A DNA stretch of 44,754 bases, from NCBI GenBank assembly GCA_937892015.1, contig CALAUY010000049.1:1-44754 (forward strand). The letters are read 5' to 3'. Both the position numbers and the translations under genes were made by a program. The notes under the pieces were generated by a model that saw only the letters and a list, made by a program, of their open reading frames with translations, was not told the DNA's origin and searched no databases. Positions within the stretch are counted from its first letter, which is position 1, and each line of letters opens with the position of its first letter. The stretch is from an uncultured Bacteroidales bacterium (lineage in GTDB: Bacteria > Bacteroidota > Bacteroidia > Bacteroidales > Paludibacteraceae). Shown piece by piece: positions 26,618 through 34,014 of the stretch.

Positions 26618-27316
26618 TCAATTTAGCATGAAGCGTCCTTGCTTGATTCTCCTATACGTATTCTGCACTTTTCCCACATATCGCATCGTCTCACCGCCCT
26701 GAAAAGCCCCGTATCGCACCACGCTGTCGGTGTAATAGACCGAGTCGCTCAGCAGTGCAAGAAAAGGCTCTACCTCTTCCCACCGGTTGGGATTGGCCTC
26801 GTACTTACGGGCGAGCGCACGTGCATCCAATATATGTGCAGTGCCGGCGTTGTATGCCGCAAGCACAAATTTGGTTCGCTCCACGCTATCGCGTACATAC
26901 CGGAACTGGTGATTGAGTGTTGCAAGGCACTGCGCGCCGGCTTCTATATTGTCGCGAGGCTCAAACACTGTCGAGTCGTTCAGCCCGTACTTAGCAGCCG
27001 TCTTTGGCATCAGTTGCATCACGCCGCTCGCCCCATACTGCGACTGTGCAGTTGGCCTAAACCGACTCTCCGCATAACCGACCGCTGCCAGCAGCTCCCA
27101 GTCCCATCCTACTATCGGTGCATATTCCTTGAAATAGGCGGCATAAGGGATAGTCTCCTCCTCTTCCGCCACCTGCTCCTGCTGAACGGCAATCTCGTAA
27201 CCTTGTTGCGCTCCTCTACCTCCAAGCAAAACGAAGATCACCACGGCTCCTACCGTGGCGATGATATACGTCTTCCCTTTGCGGAACGACTTACGATATG
27301 TCCATGCACTGTTCAC
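26618..27316 (-). CDS. Membrane-anchored lytic transglycosylase (SLT/MltF-type)
   Basis: A 232-aa protein with an N-terminal membrane anchor (about 17-32) and an SLT domain. Catalytic Glu83 lies in GYAESRF, followed by GASGVMQLMPKTA and FVLAAYNAGTAH, the three family motifs. It cleaves the MurNAc-GlcNAc bond of peptidoglycan to 1,6-anhydro products in the periplasm. The start is GTG, overlapping the udk stop by 4 bp (GTGA), which supports coupling. Confidence 0.9.
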   Translation of the reverse strand: MNSAWTYRKSFRKGKTYIIATVGAVVIFVLLGGRGAQQGYEIAVQQEQVAEEEETIPYAAYFKEYAPIVGWDWELLAAVGYAESRFRPTAQSQYGASGVMQLMPKTAAKYGLNDSTVFEPRDNIEAGAQCLATLNHQFRYVRDSVERTKFVLAAYNAGTAHILDARALARKYEANPNRWEEVEPFLALLSDSVYYTDSVVRYGAFQGGETMRYVGKVQNTYRRIKQGRFMLN

Positions 27317-27930
27317 GAATGGTCGTTAATCTGTTGCTTGATGAACTTCGCCAGCATGTTGATGGCGGCTGTATTGCTACCGCCTTGCGGCACTATCACG
27401 TCCGCATAACGTTTGCAGGGTTCGATGAACTGCTCGTGCATCGGTTTTAGTACTTTCTGGTAGCGGTCAATCACCGCCTCTGTGGTACGACCGCGCTCTA
27501 CTATATCGCGCTTGATGACGCGTATCAGTCGGTCGTCTGCATCCGCATCCACGAAAATCTTCAGGTCCATCTGTGCCCGCAGTTTCTTATCCACCAACGC
27601 CAAGATTCCCTCTATCACCACCACCTCGCGGGGCTCCACGTGAATCGTCTCCTCTTGCCGCGTACAGGTCAAGTAGCTGTAGATGGGCTGCTCGATAGCT
27701 TTGCCCTCACGCAACTCTCGCAGATGACGCTCCAGCAACGGCCACTCAAACGCGTCCGGGTGGTCGAAATTGATGTTCTGACGCTCCTCTACCGGCACGT
27801 TCGACGAGTCCTTATAGTAGCTGTCTTGAGGGATAACAACCACTTCACCTTTCGGCAGACGCTCTGTCAGCTTCTTCACCACCGTTGTTTTACCCGAGCC
27901 GGTGCCACCCGCAATTCCGATTATGAACAT
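27313..27930 (-). CDS. udk: Uridine kinase
   Basis: A 205-aa cytosolic kinase of typical length that phosphorylates uridine and cytidine in pyrimidine salvage. P-loop GGTGSGKT at 8-15, then PQDSYYKD and NFDHPDAFEWPLL, and the lid region RLIRVIKRDIVERGRT. It is first of a unit with the transglycosylase and the chromate transporter pair. A TAnnTTTG-like element (TAAATTTG, minus strand, 27943-27950) lies 12 bp upstream, beside a dispersed repeat. Confidence 0.95.
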   Translation of the reverse strand: MFIIGIAGGTGSGKTTVVKKLTERLPKGEVVVIPQDSYYKDSSNVPVEERQNINFDHPDAFEWPLLERHLRELREGKAIEQPIYSYLTCTRQEETIHVEPREVVVIEGILALVDKKLRAQMDLKIFVDADADDRLIRVIKRDIVERGRTTEAVIDRYQKVLKPMHEQFIEPCKRYADVIVPQGGSNTAAINMLAKFIKQQINDHS

Positions 27931-27954
27931 GAAACTGTTTTACAAATTTACCAC

Positions 27955-27985
27955 GCGAAGCAATCGTCCGAGCTTGCGAGGAAAG
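27955..27985. repeat. Dispersed ~31-bp repeat, copy 1
   Basis: Consensus begins GCGAAGCRATCG and ends GAGCTTGCGAGGAAAG. It is in the udk-nfnB spacer, which holds no gene (27931-28112), and is flanked by TTTACAAATTTACCAC. Confidence 0.9.
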
Positions 27986-28012
27986 ACATTTACAAATTTA
28001 CAAATTTACCAC

Positions 28013-28043
28013 GCGAAGCGATCGTCCGAGCTTGCGAGGAAAG
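28013..28043. repeat. Dispersed ~31-bp repeat, copy 2
   Basis: Differs from copy 1 only by G for A after GCGAAGC. It is preceded by the same AAATTTACCAC flank as copy 1. Confidence 0.9.
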
Positions 28044-28047
28044 CACA

Positions 28048-28079
28048 GCGAAGCAGATCGTCCGAGCTTGCGAGGAAAG
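28048..28079. repeat. Dispersed ~31-bp repeat, copy 3
   Basis: Has one extra base (GCGAAGCAGATCG). With its flanks, 28043-28081 is identical over 39 bp to 33551-33589. Confidence 0.9.
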
Positions 28080-28112
28080 AAATTATTAATTATTCATTTG
28101 TCTGCACTCCTG

Positions 28113-29534
28113 TTACCGAGATTCGCTCAGTTCTGCATGCATGGCAGCTGCGGCTTTGCGACCGTCTGACATCGCAAGGATGACTGTGGCCCCACCGCGC
28201 ACGATATCGCCACCGGCAAACATCACTTTACTCTCTTTGGGGTCAGTGAACTGCGCACGCAGCGAGTCGTCCGTCACGATTGTACCTTTTCGGCTGATTT
28301 CCAGCCCCTGTACACTGTTCGGGATAATCGGATTAGGCGACACTCCGATTGCCACAATCACCTCATCCACATCCAGCGTTTCTATCTGTCCCTCAACAGG
28401 AACAGGACTACGCCTACCCGATGCGTCGGGCTCGCCCAACGTCATCACCTGAAGGCGCACTTGCGACACGCGACCTTTCTCGTCACCCACATACTCCACA
28501 GGGTTGTGTAGCGTCAAGAAACGTACGCCTTCCTGCTTGGCGTGCTCCACCTCCTCTATTCGCGCCGGCATCTCTTCCTCGCTACGACGATAAACGATAG
28601 TGGCCTCAGCACCTAATCGTCGTGCCGTACGGACAGAGTCCATCGCCGTGTTGCCACCACCTACAACCACAACCCGCTTGCCGCGCATCACCGGCGTGTC
28701 GTGACCCGACTCGGCAGCACCCATCAGGTTGACGCGCGTGAGGTACTCGTTGCTTGACATCACCCCGATGAGGTTCTCGCCCGGGATGTTCATAAAGCGA
28801 GGAAGACCTGCGCCGGATGCCACAAAAATACCCGCGAAACCATCGCTTACGAGGTCATCGATAGTGAGCGTCTTACCCACGATAGTATCCGTCATGAACG
28901 TCACGCCCAGTTTTCTCAGCCCGTCAATCTCCACGTCCACAATACGGTTGGGCAGACGGAACTCGGGGATGCCGTATTTGAGTACCCCGCCTATCTCGTG
29001 CAACGCCTCAAAGACCGTCACGTCGTAACCGAACTTGGCCATGTCGCCGGCAAATGCCAAGCCCGCCGGACCAGAACCAATGACGGCTATTTTCTTGCCG
29101 TTCTTGGGCGCAGACTTGGGCGGAACAATCTCGCCGTTCTCGCGCTCGTAGTCTGCCACGAAACGCTCCAAATAGCCGATTGCCACGGGCTTCTTCTGCA
29201 TCTTGTTGTATATACACTGCGCCTCGCACTGCTTCTCTTGCGGGCAAACACGACCGCACACGGCGGGTAGAGTCGATGACTCTTTGATGATGCCGATAGC
29301 TTCGGAGAAATGCTCCTCTTGGATTTGCGCAATAAAAGCGGGGATATGAATACCAACGGGACACCCCTGCATACAGCCCGGGTTCTTGCAGTTCAGGCAA
29401 CGCTGCGACTCGGTCACGGCCTGCTCTTTCGTGAGTCCTTGTGCCACTTCTTCCAAACGTGTCGTCACGCGATACTCCGGCGTCAACTCGTTCATCCGAA
29501 CGCGTTCAATCTGTGCTCTTTCTTTCGCTGTCAT
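28113..29534 (-). CDS. nfnB: NADH-dependent ferredoxin:NADP+ oxidoreductase large subunit (NfnB / glutamate synthase beta-like)
   Basis: A 473-aa flavoprotein. N-terminal Cys46, 49, 54, 58 and Cys93, 97, 103, 107 fit two iron-sulfur clusters. GSGPAG (153-158) binds FAD and GGGNTA (292-297) binds NADP(H). Such proteins are often labelled GltD-like or sulfide dehydrogenase alpha. With the adjacent NfnA-type subunit and no gltB nearby, electron bifurcation among NADH, ferredoxin and NADPH is the best reading. It starts 6 bp after the nfnA stop. The alternative, an orphan GltD-like protein, is less likely. Confidence 0.88.
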   Translation of the reverse strand: MTAKERAQIERVRMNELTPEYRVTTRLEEVAQGLTKEQAVTESQRCLNCKNPGCMQGCPVGIHIPAFIAQIQEEHFSEAIGIIKESSTLPAVCGRVCPQEKQCEAQCIYNKMQKKPVAIGYLERFVADYERENGEIVPPKSAPKNGKKIAVIGSGPAGLAFAGDMAKFGYDVTVFEALHEIGGVLKYGIPEFRLPNRIVDVEIDGLRKLGVTFMTDTIVGKTLTIDDLVSDGFAGIFVASGAGLPRFMNIPGENLIGVMSSNEYLTRVNLMGAAESGHDTPVMRGKRVVVVGGGNTAMDSVRTARRLGAEATIVYRRSEEEMPARIEEVEHAKQEGVRFLTLHNPVEYVGDEKGRVSQVRLQVMTLGEPDASGRRSPVPVEGQIETLDVDEVIVAIGVSPNPIIPNSVQGLEISRKGTIVTDDSLRAQFTDPKESKVMFAGGDIVRGGATVILAMSDGRKAAAAMHAELSESR

Positions 29535-29540
29535 AATGGG

Positions 29541-30362
29541 TCACATTGTTTTGTATTCGGCCATACGGGCCAGCTCCTCTTCACGATAAGCGCCACTCCG
29601 TTTCATCATCTCATCGAAATCTACTTGATGAGCATCAAACTCAGGGCCGTCAACGCACACAAAACGCGTAACACCGCCCACAGTGACGCGGCATGCACCG
29701 CACATGCCCGTTCCATCAACCATGATGGTGTTCAGACTGGCGTCAGTCGGAATATCGTATTTCTTGGTCGTGAGAGCCACGAACTTCATCATGATAGCCG
29801 GACCAATGGTCACACATTTATCCACTTTCTCGCGCTGAATGACGGCCTCCACGCCATGGGTGACCAGTCCTTTCTCTCCATACGAGCCATCGTCGGTCAT
29901 GATAACCAACTCATCGGAACAAGCGCGCAGTTGCTCTTCGAGGATGATAAGTTCTTTCGTGCGAGCAGCAAGCACCGTCACCACTCTATTGCCAGCCTCG
30001 CGCAGAGCCCTTGCGATGGGCAACATAGGTGCTGCACCCACTCCGCCACAAGCGCACACCACCGTCCCGAAAAGGCGGATATCCGTGGCCTTCCCCAATG
30101 GACCCACCACGTCTTCTAAATACTCGCCCGGCTCTTTGGCGCAAATCTTATGCGTTGAGACGCCCACTCGCTGAATGACCAGCGTGATTGTTCCGCGAGA
30201 TGTGTCGCTGTCGGCAATAGTGAGAGGGATACGTTCGCCCTGTGCATCCGCGCGCACAATGACGAAATGGCCGGCTCGGCGACTACGCGCTATCAGAGGT
30301 GCCTCCACGACCAACTCGAACACGTTCTCCGAGAACTGTTTTTTTTCTACTATCTTGTTCAC
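29541..30362 (-). CDS. nfnA: NfnA-type FAD/[2Fe-2S] subunit (sulfide/dihydroorotate dehydrogenase-like)
   Basis: A 273-aa protein of the ferredoxin-reductase-like fold that binds FAD and NAD(H), with a C-terminal [2Fe-2S] site. The segment DGTGMCGACRV plus FVCVDG supplies one Asp and three Cys, the unusual ligand set known from NfnA. CACGGVGAAPML is the NAD-binding loop. GTG at 30362 is preferred because it gives MNKIVEKKQ, the family's normal start; TTG two codons upstream is possible. It precedes nfnB in one transcript; a 7-bp tandem array fills the spacer to deoC. Confidence 0.87.
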   Translation of the reverse strand: MNKIVEKKQFSENVFELVVEAPLIARSRRAGHFVIVRADAQGERIPLTIADSDTSRGTITLVIQRVGVSTHKICAKEPGEYLEDVVGPLGKATDIRLFGTVVCACGGVGAAPMLPIARALREAGNRVVTVLAARTKELIILEEQLRACSDELVIMTDDGSYGEKGLVTHGVEAVIQREKVDKCVTIGPAIMMKFVALTTKKYDIPTDASLNTIMVDGTGMCGACRVTVGGVTRFVCVDGPEFDAHQVDFDEMMKRSGAYREEELARMAEYKTM

Positions 30363-30370
30363 AAGCAAAA

Positions 30371-30433
30371 CCTGAAACTTGAAACTTGAAACCTGAAACT
30401 TCGTACTTTAAACTTTAAACTTTAAACTCTAAA
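30371..30433. repeat. 7-bp tandem array, about nine units
   Basis: In phase: CCTGAAA, CTTGAAA, CTTGAAA, CCTGAAA, CTTCGTA, CTTTAAA three times, CTCTAAA. It fills the deoC-nfnA spacer and runs into the deoC stop. Confidence 0.9.
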
Positions 30434-31310
30434 AGTACTTCACTTCTTTGCCCTCGATAGATGAGAGCAGATTATTTGCGAGGCGACTTGCACCGATACG
30501 CATGCTGTGGTTGTCTAACCAATCCTCACCAAGAATCTGTTTGACCAGTGTGTAGTGCTTCACGGCATCTTCGGTTGTACTTACTCCACCCGCAGGTTTG
30601 AACAGCACTTTCTCGCCCGTCTTTTCGTGCCACTCCTTAATCATCTTGCACATGATGTACGTTGATTCGGGCGTGGCGGCAGTTGCAATCTTGCCCGTAG
30701 AGGACTTGATGTATCCTGCACCTGCTGCCATTGCGAGGATGCTCGCCTTGGCGATGTTCTCTGCCGTCTTCAGAGCTCCCACTTCGAGGATGACCTTGAA
30801 ATCGGCATCGCCCGCAGCGGCTTTCATCTCTTGAATCTCATCGAAGCAAGTCTGGTAGTCGCCTGCGAGGAACTTTCCCTGCGACAGCACCACATCGATG
30901 TCGGTTGCACCGGAAGCGACTGCCAGTGCCACCTCTGCCACCTTCACCTCAATGAACGTCTGCGAAGCGGGGAAACCTCCCGCAACGGACGTGATACCTA
31001 CTCCCTCTGCCGTCAGTAGCTCCTTGATTGTAGGAACAAGGGCCGGATAGGCACAGATGGTGGCCACGTTCTTCAGGTCGGGGAACTCGTCGGTGAAATC
31101 GTTCACTTTGGTGGTCATCTTTGCCAGTTTCTCGTCGGTATCATCGCCATTGAGGCTGGTCAGCTCAATCATGCTGAGTAGCCGTTCCCACACTTGGCGG
31201 TTGTTGTTCTCCGCATAGTGCGCAGCAATGATTTTCTCCACTTCTGTCTTCACCTCTTCATCGGTGAGTTGCGTGTTGTACAGCGCAAACAGTTGTTCAA
31301 ATTTATCCAT
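30429..31310 (-). CDS. deoC: Deoxyribose-phosphate aldolase
   Basis: A 293-aa class I aldolase splitting 2-deoxyribose-5-phosphate into acetaldehyde and glyceraldehyde-3-phosphate in deoxynucleoside breakdown. The Schiff-base lysine is Lys202 in YIKSSTGK; Lys238 in FKPAGGV and Asp139 in DIDVVL complete the site. An N-terminal extension of about 45 residues is usual in Bacteroidales. It lies 33 bp after psd, the gap being filled by an 8-bp repeat. Confidence 0.95.
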   Translation of the reverse strand: MDKFEQLFALYNTQLTDEEVKTEVEKIIAAHYAENNNRQVWERLLSMIELTSLNGDDTDEKLAKMTTKVNDFTDEFPDLKNVATICAYPALVPTIKELLTAEGVGITSVAGGFPASQTFIEVKVAEVALAVASGATDIDVVLSQGKFLAGDYQTCFDEIQEMKAAAGDADFKVILEVGALKTAENIAKASILAMAAGAGYIKSSTGKIATAATPESTYIMCKMIKEWHEKTGEKVLFKPAGGVSTTEDAVKHYTLVKQILGEDWLDNHSMRIGASRLANNLLSSIEGKEVKYF

Positions 31311-31321
31311 ATGATGTTGTT

Positions 31322-31345
31322 TTTCTATGTTTCTATGTTTCTATT
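31322..31345. repeat. 8-bp tandem repeat, three units
   Basis: TTTCTATG twice and TTTCTATT once, in the psd-deoC spacer and touching the psd stop codon. Confidence 0.8.
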
Positions 31346-32048
31346 ATTCGTTGTTCTCCATCTCTGTTGGTACGCCGCCGAGTCGTGCAAGGATAGTCTC
31401 GTTGCCGCGGACCGTCTCGCCCAATCCGACGAACATCTCCGTGTCCAACGGCAGATAGATGTCCACTCGTGAGCCGAACTTGATGAATCCGAGATGCTCG
31501 TTGCGATGACAAGCACGTCCCTGTTTGGCGTACGTAACAACACGTCGAGCCATAGCGCCGGCGACTTGCCTAACCATCACGGACAAGCCCGACCGGGTCT
31601 TGATGACGACCATCGAGCGCTCGTTGTCTTTTGACGATTTAGGCAACCAGGCCGCCATGTGCCTACCATTCTGATGCTCCGAACGCAAGATAGTACCCTC
31701 GACCGGATACCAATTAGCATGTACGTTGAACGGACTCATGAATATACTGACCTGCAATCGTCGGTCGTGAAAATAATCGTCCTCGTCGGTAGGCTCTATC
31801 ACCACCACCTTGCCATCGCACGGCGAGATGATGAAGTCGGGGTCGTCAATCTCCAATATACGGATGGGGTTGCGGAAAAAATAGGTGACGAACACGAGCA
31901 GTGCAGCGGTAATCACCAGCGTCAAGGCAAACACCCAATGCGGTTGGCGCAAGTAGATGGGGATGTTGATGGCAAAGAGCAAGAAGCAGAGAAAGATGAT
32001 GATGTTCCTGCCCTCGCGGTGTATTTTCAGTCGTTTTCTTTTAGTCAC
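31344..32048 (-). CDS. psd: Phosphatidylserine decarboxylase proenzyme
   Basis: A 234-aa short-form Psd that makes phosphatidylethanolamine. Two membrane segments (about 16-33 and 37-57) precede the catalytic domain (SPCDGKVVVIEP, FMSPFNVHANWYP). The self-cleavage site is Gly192-Ser193 in GFIKFGSRVD, giving the pyruvoyl group. The start is GTG; no in-frame ATG is seen just upstream. It is 51 bp after the SRPBCC gene. The usual neighbour pssA is not here. Confidence 0.93.
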   Translation of the reverse strand: MTKRKRLKIHREGRNIIIFLCFLLFAINIPIYLRQPHWVFALTLVITAALLVFVTYFFRNPIRILEIDDPDFIISPCDGKVVVIEPTDEDDYFHDRRLQVSIFMSPFNVHANWYPVEGTILRSEHQNGRHMAAWLPKSSKDNERSMVVIKTRSGLSVMVRQVAGAMARRVVTYAKQGRACHRNEHLGFIKFGSRVDIYLPLDTEMFVGLGETVRGNETILARLGGVPTEMENNE

Positions 32049-32099
32049 AGTTGTATGGTTTTTAGTGGGATGTTGTATTAGTCGTGTAAACCGTATGGA

Positions 32100-32534
32100 T
32101 TATTTCTCAAATTGGTCGAACGGTATCTTGGCAAGGGCGTCTGCCACTTGGTCGAGAGCCGTCTGCACTTTGTCGCCAATCATCATCTTGAACATCATGG
32201 GCAGATCCACTCGTACGGTCAGTTTGATGCGTGTGTCGTGCTCCGCCACTTGCTTCATCTGAATCCAACAATTGCCGTCCACCGGTGCGTTCTCTATCCC
32301 GTATTTGATGTAGTCATCGGTCTCTTTGTCCACGATGCGAATGCCTATTTTCTGGCCGAGCCCATCGACCTTGAATCGCAAGTAATCTTGCTCGAACTCC
32401 AAGTCACTGACCTTATCTTGCGGAATGAGGTCACGCATGCGCTGCAAGTTACGCATGTCGCTTCCGGCGCGAAAGATGGAGTCTATACTCGATGGATTGC
32501 TGACAATCTTGCTTTCGTATTTTACTTCTGCCAT
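32100..32534 (-). CDS. SRPBCC (START-like) family protein
   Basis: A 144-aa cytosolic protein with the polyketide-cyclase/START-like fold pattern: MAEVKYESK strand, a short helix region, then antiparallel strands (YLRFKVDGLGQKIGIRIVD, CWIQMKQV, RIKLTVRVDLP) and a long C-terminal helix. It would bind a hydrophobic ligand, as yet unknown. It begins 1 bp after the pyrE-like stop, so the two are coupled. Confidence 0.8.
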   Translation of the reverse strand: MAEVKYESKIVSNPSSIDSIFRAGSDMRNLQRMRDLIPQDKVSDLEFEQDYLRFKVDGLGQKIGIRIVDKETDDYIKYGIENAPVDGNCWIQMKQVAEHDTRIKLTVRVDLPMMFKMMIGDKVQTALDQVADALAKIPFDQFEK

Positions 32535-32535
32535 A

Positions 32536-33195
32536 TTAACGCTTTTTAGATGTTGCTTTTGTCTTTGCGGGTTTCCATTCGTTGGGGTTATCGTGCCATG
32601 TTTGGATGATGTCGGCTTCTTCTTTGCTTATTCGGCCCATCTCCAGTGCTTTGGAGATGATGTTCGAGTACGACGTGAGCGTATGGAAACGGAGATGCGT
32701 CTCGCGCAGCGCCCTGATGCTCTCGGCAAACTCATAGTCGAGGATGCTAATCAGTCCGAGCACATTGGCACTGCCCTCCGACAGCGCTTTCTCAGCAGAT
32801 GCGGAGTTGATGCCCAACGACAACTGGTCGGTGATAATCACCACTTTCTGGTGCACCTTCACATCGCCCTCTATCCGGTTCTCAAAACCGTGACTCTTGG
32901 GGTGCGTGCTTACATAGACCAGCGGCAAGTCGAGCGTCTCTGCCACCAACATACCCATGGCAATGGCGTTGGGCGCAACGGCCGCAATAACCTCCACGTC
33001 GGGATATTGCTCAACGATAAGTCGTGCCAGTTCCACCTTGATAACATTGCGAACTCGGTAACTGAGAATCTTGCGACTGTCGAAATAGACCGGCGACATC
33101 CAACCCGTATTCCACTCAAACGGATTCTTAGCTTGCAGTTTCACTGCTTTCAAATCGAGCAACTTCTGTGCAATAAAATCGTTCAATTCTTTCAT
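32536..33195 (-). CDS. pyrE: Orotate phosphoribosyltransferase-like protein with altered PRPP motif
   Basis: A 219-aa protein aligned to PyrE along its length (NPFEWNTGWMSPVYFDSRKI, ETLDLPLVYV, NRIEG). OPRTase makes OMP from orotate and PRPP. Here the PRPP-binding motif, usually VVEDLISTGGSS, reads IITDQLSLGINS (120-131): the first acidic residue and the Thr-Gly-Gly are lost. The catalytic-loop Arg of YVRS is Ser (YVSTHPKSHG), and GVATGAI is AVAPNAI. The overall fold should hold, but normal activity is doubtful. It is first in its operon, behind a very clear promoter. It could be a divergent OPRTase or a paralogue with a new role. Confidence 0.78.
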   Translation of the reverse strand: MKELNDFIAQKLLDLKAVKLQAKNPFEWNTGWMSPVYFDSRKILSYRVRNVIKVELARLIVEQYPDVEVIAAVAPNAIAMGMLVAETLDLPLVYVSTHPKSHGFENRIEGDVKVHQKVVIITDQLSLGINSASAEKALSEGSANVLGLISILDYEFAESIRALRETHLRFHTLTSYSNIISKALEMGRISKEEADIIQTWHDNPNEWKPAKTKATSKKR

Positions 33196-33259
33196 GTTGC
33201 ATTGTGTGTTTTAGCATGTACGTTCGTTTGCATTCGTGCGCCAATACTCTGCGCGACTG

Positions 33260-33291
33260 CAAAGTTACTGCTTTTTTTTGATATGTGCAAA
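33260..33291 (-). promoter_or_regulatory. Promoter of the pyrE-SRPBCC-psd-deoC-nfnAB cluster
   Basis: On the minus strand TTTG (33288-33291) is followed after exactly 20 bases by TAACTTTG (33260-33267), a full match to the Bacteroidota consensus. The leader to the ATG at 33195 is about 58 nt. Confidence 0.8.
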
Positions 33292-33404
33292 TAAATCGGC
33301 TAAAAAAATATAAAATATTTTTCTTTTTTGGTTTTTTTGGCCATTTTGTGCTGTTTTATGCGAAAAAATCCGTGCCGTTTGTGTGCGTTTTTATGTTGAG
33401 GGGT

Positions 33405-33470
33405 TACGGAGAAGGTTGCAAGAGAGTACGGAGAAGGTACGGAGAAGGTACGGAGAAGGTACGGAGAAGG
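33405..33470. repeat. 11-bp tandem repeat, six units
   Basis: TACGGAGAAGG at 33405, a diverged 11-bp unit at 33416, then four perfect copies from 33427 to 33470. Confidence 0.9.
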
Positions 33471-33555
33471 TACAGAATGGTCCTCACCATGTAGCGAAGA
33501 ATGTGCAATTTGTATATTAAGCCATGCGGATGGGTGGTTTTTTCGAACACGCACA

Positions 33556-33587
33556 GCGAAGCAGATCGTCCGAGCTTGCGAGGAAAG
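33556..33587. repeat. Dispersed ~31-bp repeat, copy 4
   Basis: Same form as copy 3; 33551-33589 is identical to 28043-28081. It is 5.5 kb from the other three. Confidence 0.9.
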
Positions 33588-33751
33588 AATCGAACGAATC
33601 ACAATATTAGTGACGATTGGACGAGTTACGAGTGGACGATTGATTTACGATTGAATTAATTGGACGATTGCGGCGCGGATGAGAGGATTTTTCGAACACG
33701 AATTATACGAATCGAACGAATAAAACAAAGGCGGCAGTTTCATACCCCTCC

Positions 33752-33785
33752 CCCGCAAGCGGGACCTCCCCTACCTTAGGGGAGG
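33752..33785. repeat. Pair of adjacent inverted repeats
   Basis: CCCGCAAGCGGG (33752-33763) and CCTCCCCTA / TAGGGGAGG with a 3-nt loop (33765-33785). Neither is followed by a T-run close by, so a terminator role is unproven; a REP-like element is possible. Confidence 0.75.
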
Positions 33786-33804
33786 AGTTTGATTAGTATC
33801 GAAG

Positions 33805-33940
33805 CTAATGAGACTAATAGGACCAATGAGACTAATAGGACCAATGGGACTTATAGGACTAATGGGTCTAATGAGACTAATAGGGGGAAAGACGACTAAT
33901 GGGACTAATGGGTCTAATAGGACTAATGGGACCAAAGACA
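33805..33940. repeat. Degenerate 9-bp tandem array, about 15 units
   Basis: Units such as CTAATGAGA, CTAATAGGA, CCAATGGGA and CTAATGGGT follow each other in phase, with one 10-bp irregular unit near 33877-33886. Variants alternate, so the array grew by duplication of larger blocks and then drifted. Confidence 0.85.
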
Positions 33941-34014
33941 AATTTGTGCCCCCGTGTTCTTTGACGTATTGATAATTTTACCATTGTACAAAATTCAGCG
34001 TATAGGTCAAAAAT

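Larger units (their letters stand above)
33196..34014. other. 819-bp gene-free, repeat-rich spacer
   Basis: No convincing gene. In order: pyrE promoter (33260-33291), a very AT-rich tract (33292-33360), an 11-bp array (33405-33470), a dispersed repeat (33556-33587), GACGATTG-like short repeats (about 33610-33672), two hairpins (33752-33785), and a 9-bp array (33805-33940). Confidence 0.7.

Noticed and set aside
27955..28079. Three spaced repeats as a small CRISPR array
   Set aside because: Repeat-to-repeat spacing is uneven (58 and 35 bp start to start), the intervening DNA is itself repeated, a fourth copy lies 5.5 kb away, and no cas genes are present.
27640..28089. Frame reading through the dispersed repeats on the plus strand
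   Set aside because: Most of it is antisense to udk and the rest is repeat; no family resemblance, so not a gene.
28113..29534. Glutamate synthase small subunit (gltD)
   Set aside because: No gltB is adjacent, whereas an NfnA-type subunit with Asp plus three Cys lies immediately upstream.
33752..33785. Hairpin pair as terminator of a flanking gene
   Set aside because: It lies about 230 bp beyond the nearest stop codon (34015, minus strand) and has no adjacent T-run.
33405..33940. Tandem arrays as replication-origin iterons or a CRISPR
   Set aside because: Units are 9-11 bp with no spacers, no Rep gene is adjacent, and the flanking genes are chromosomal housekeeping genes.
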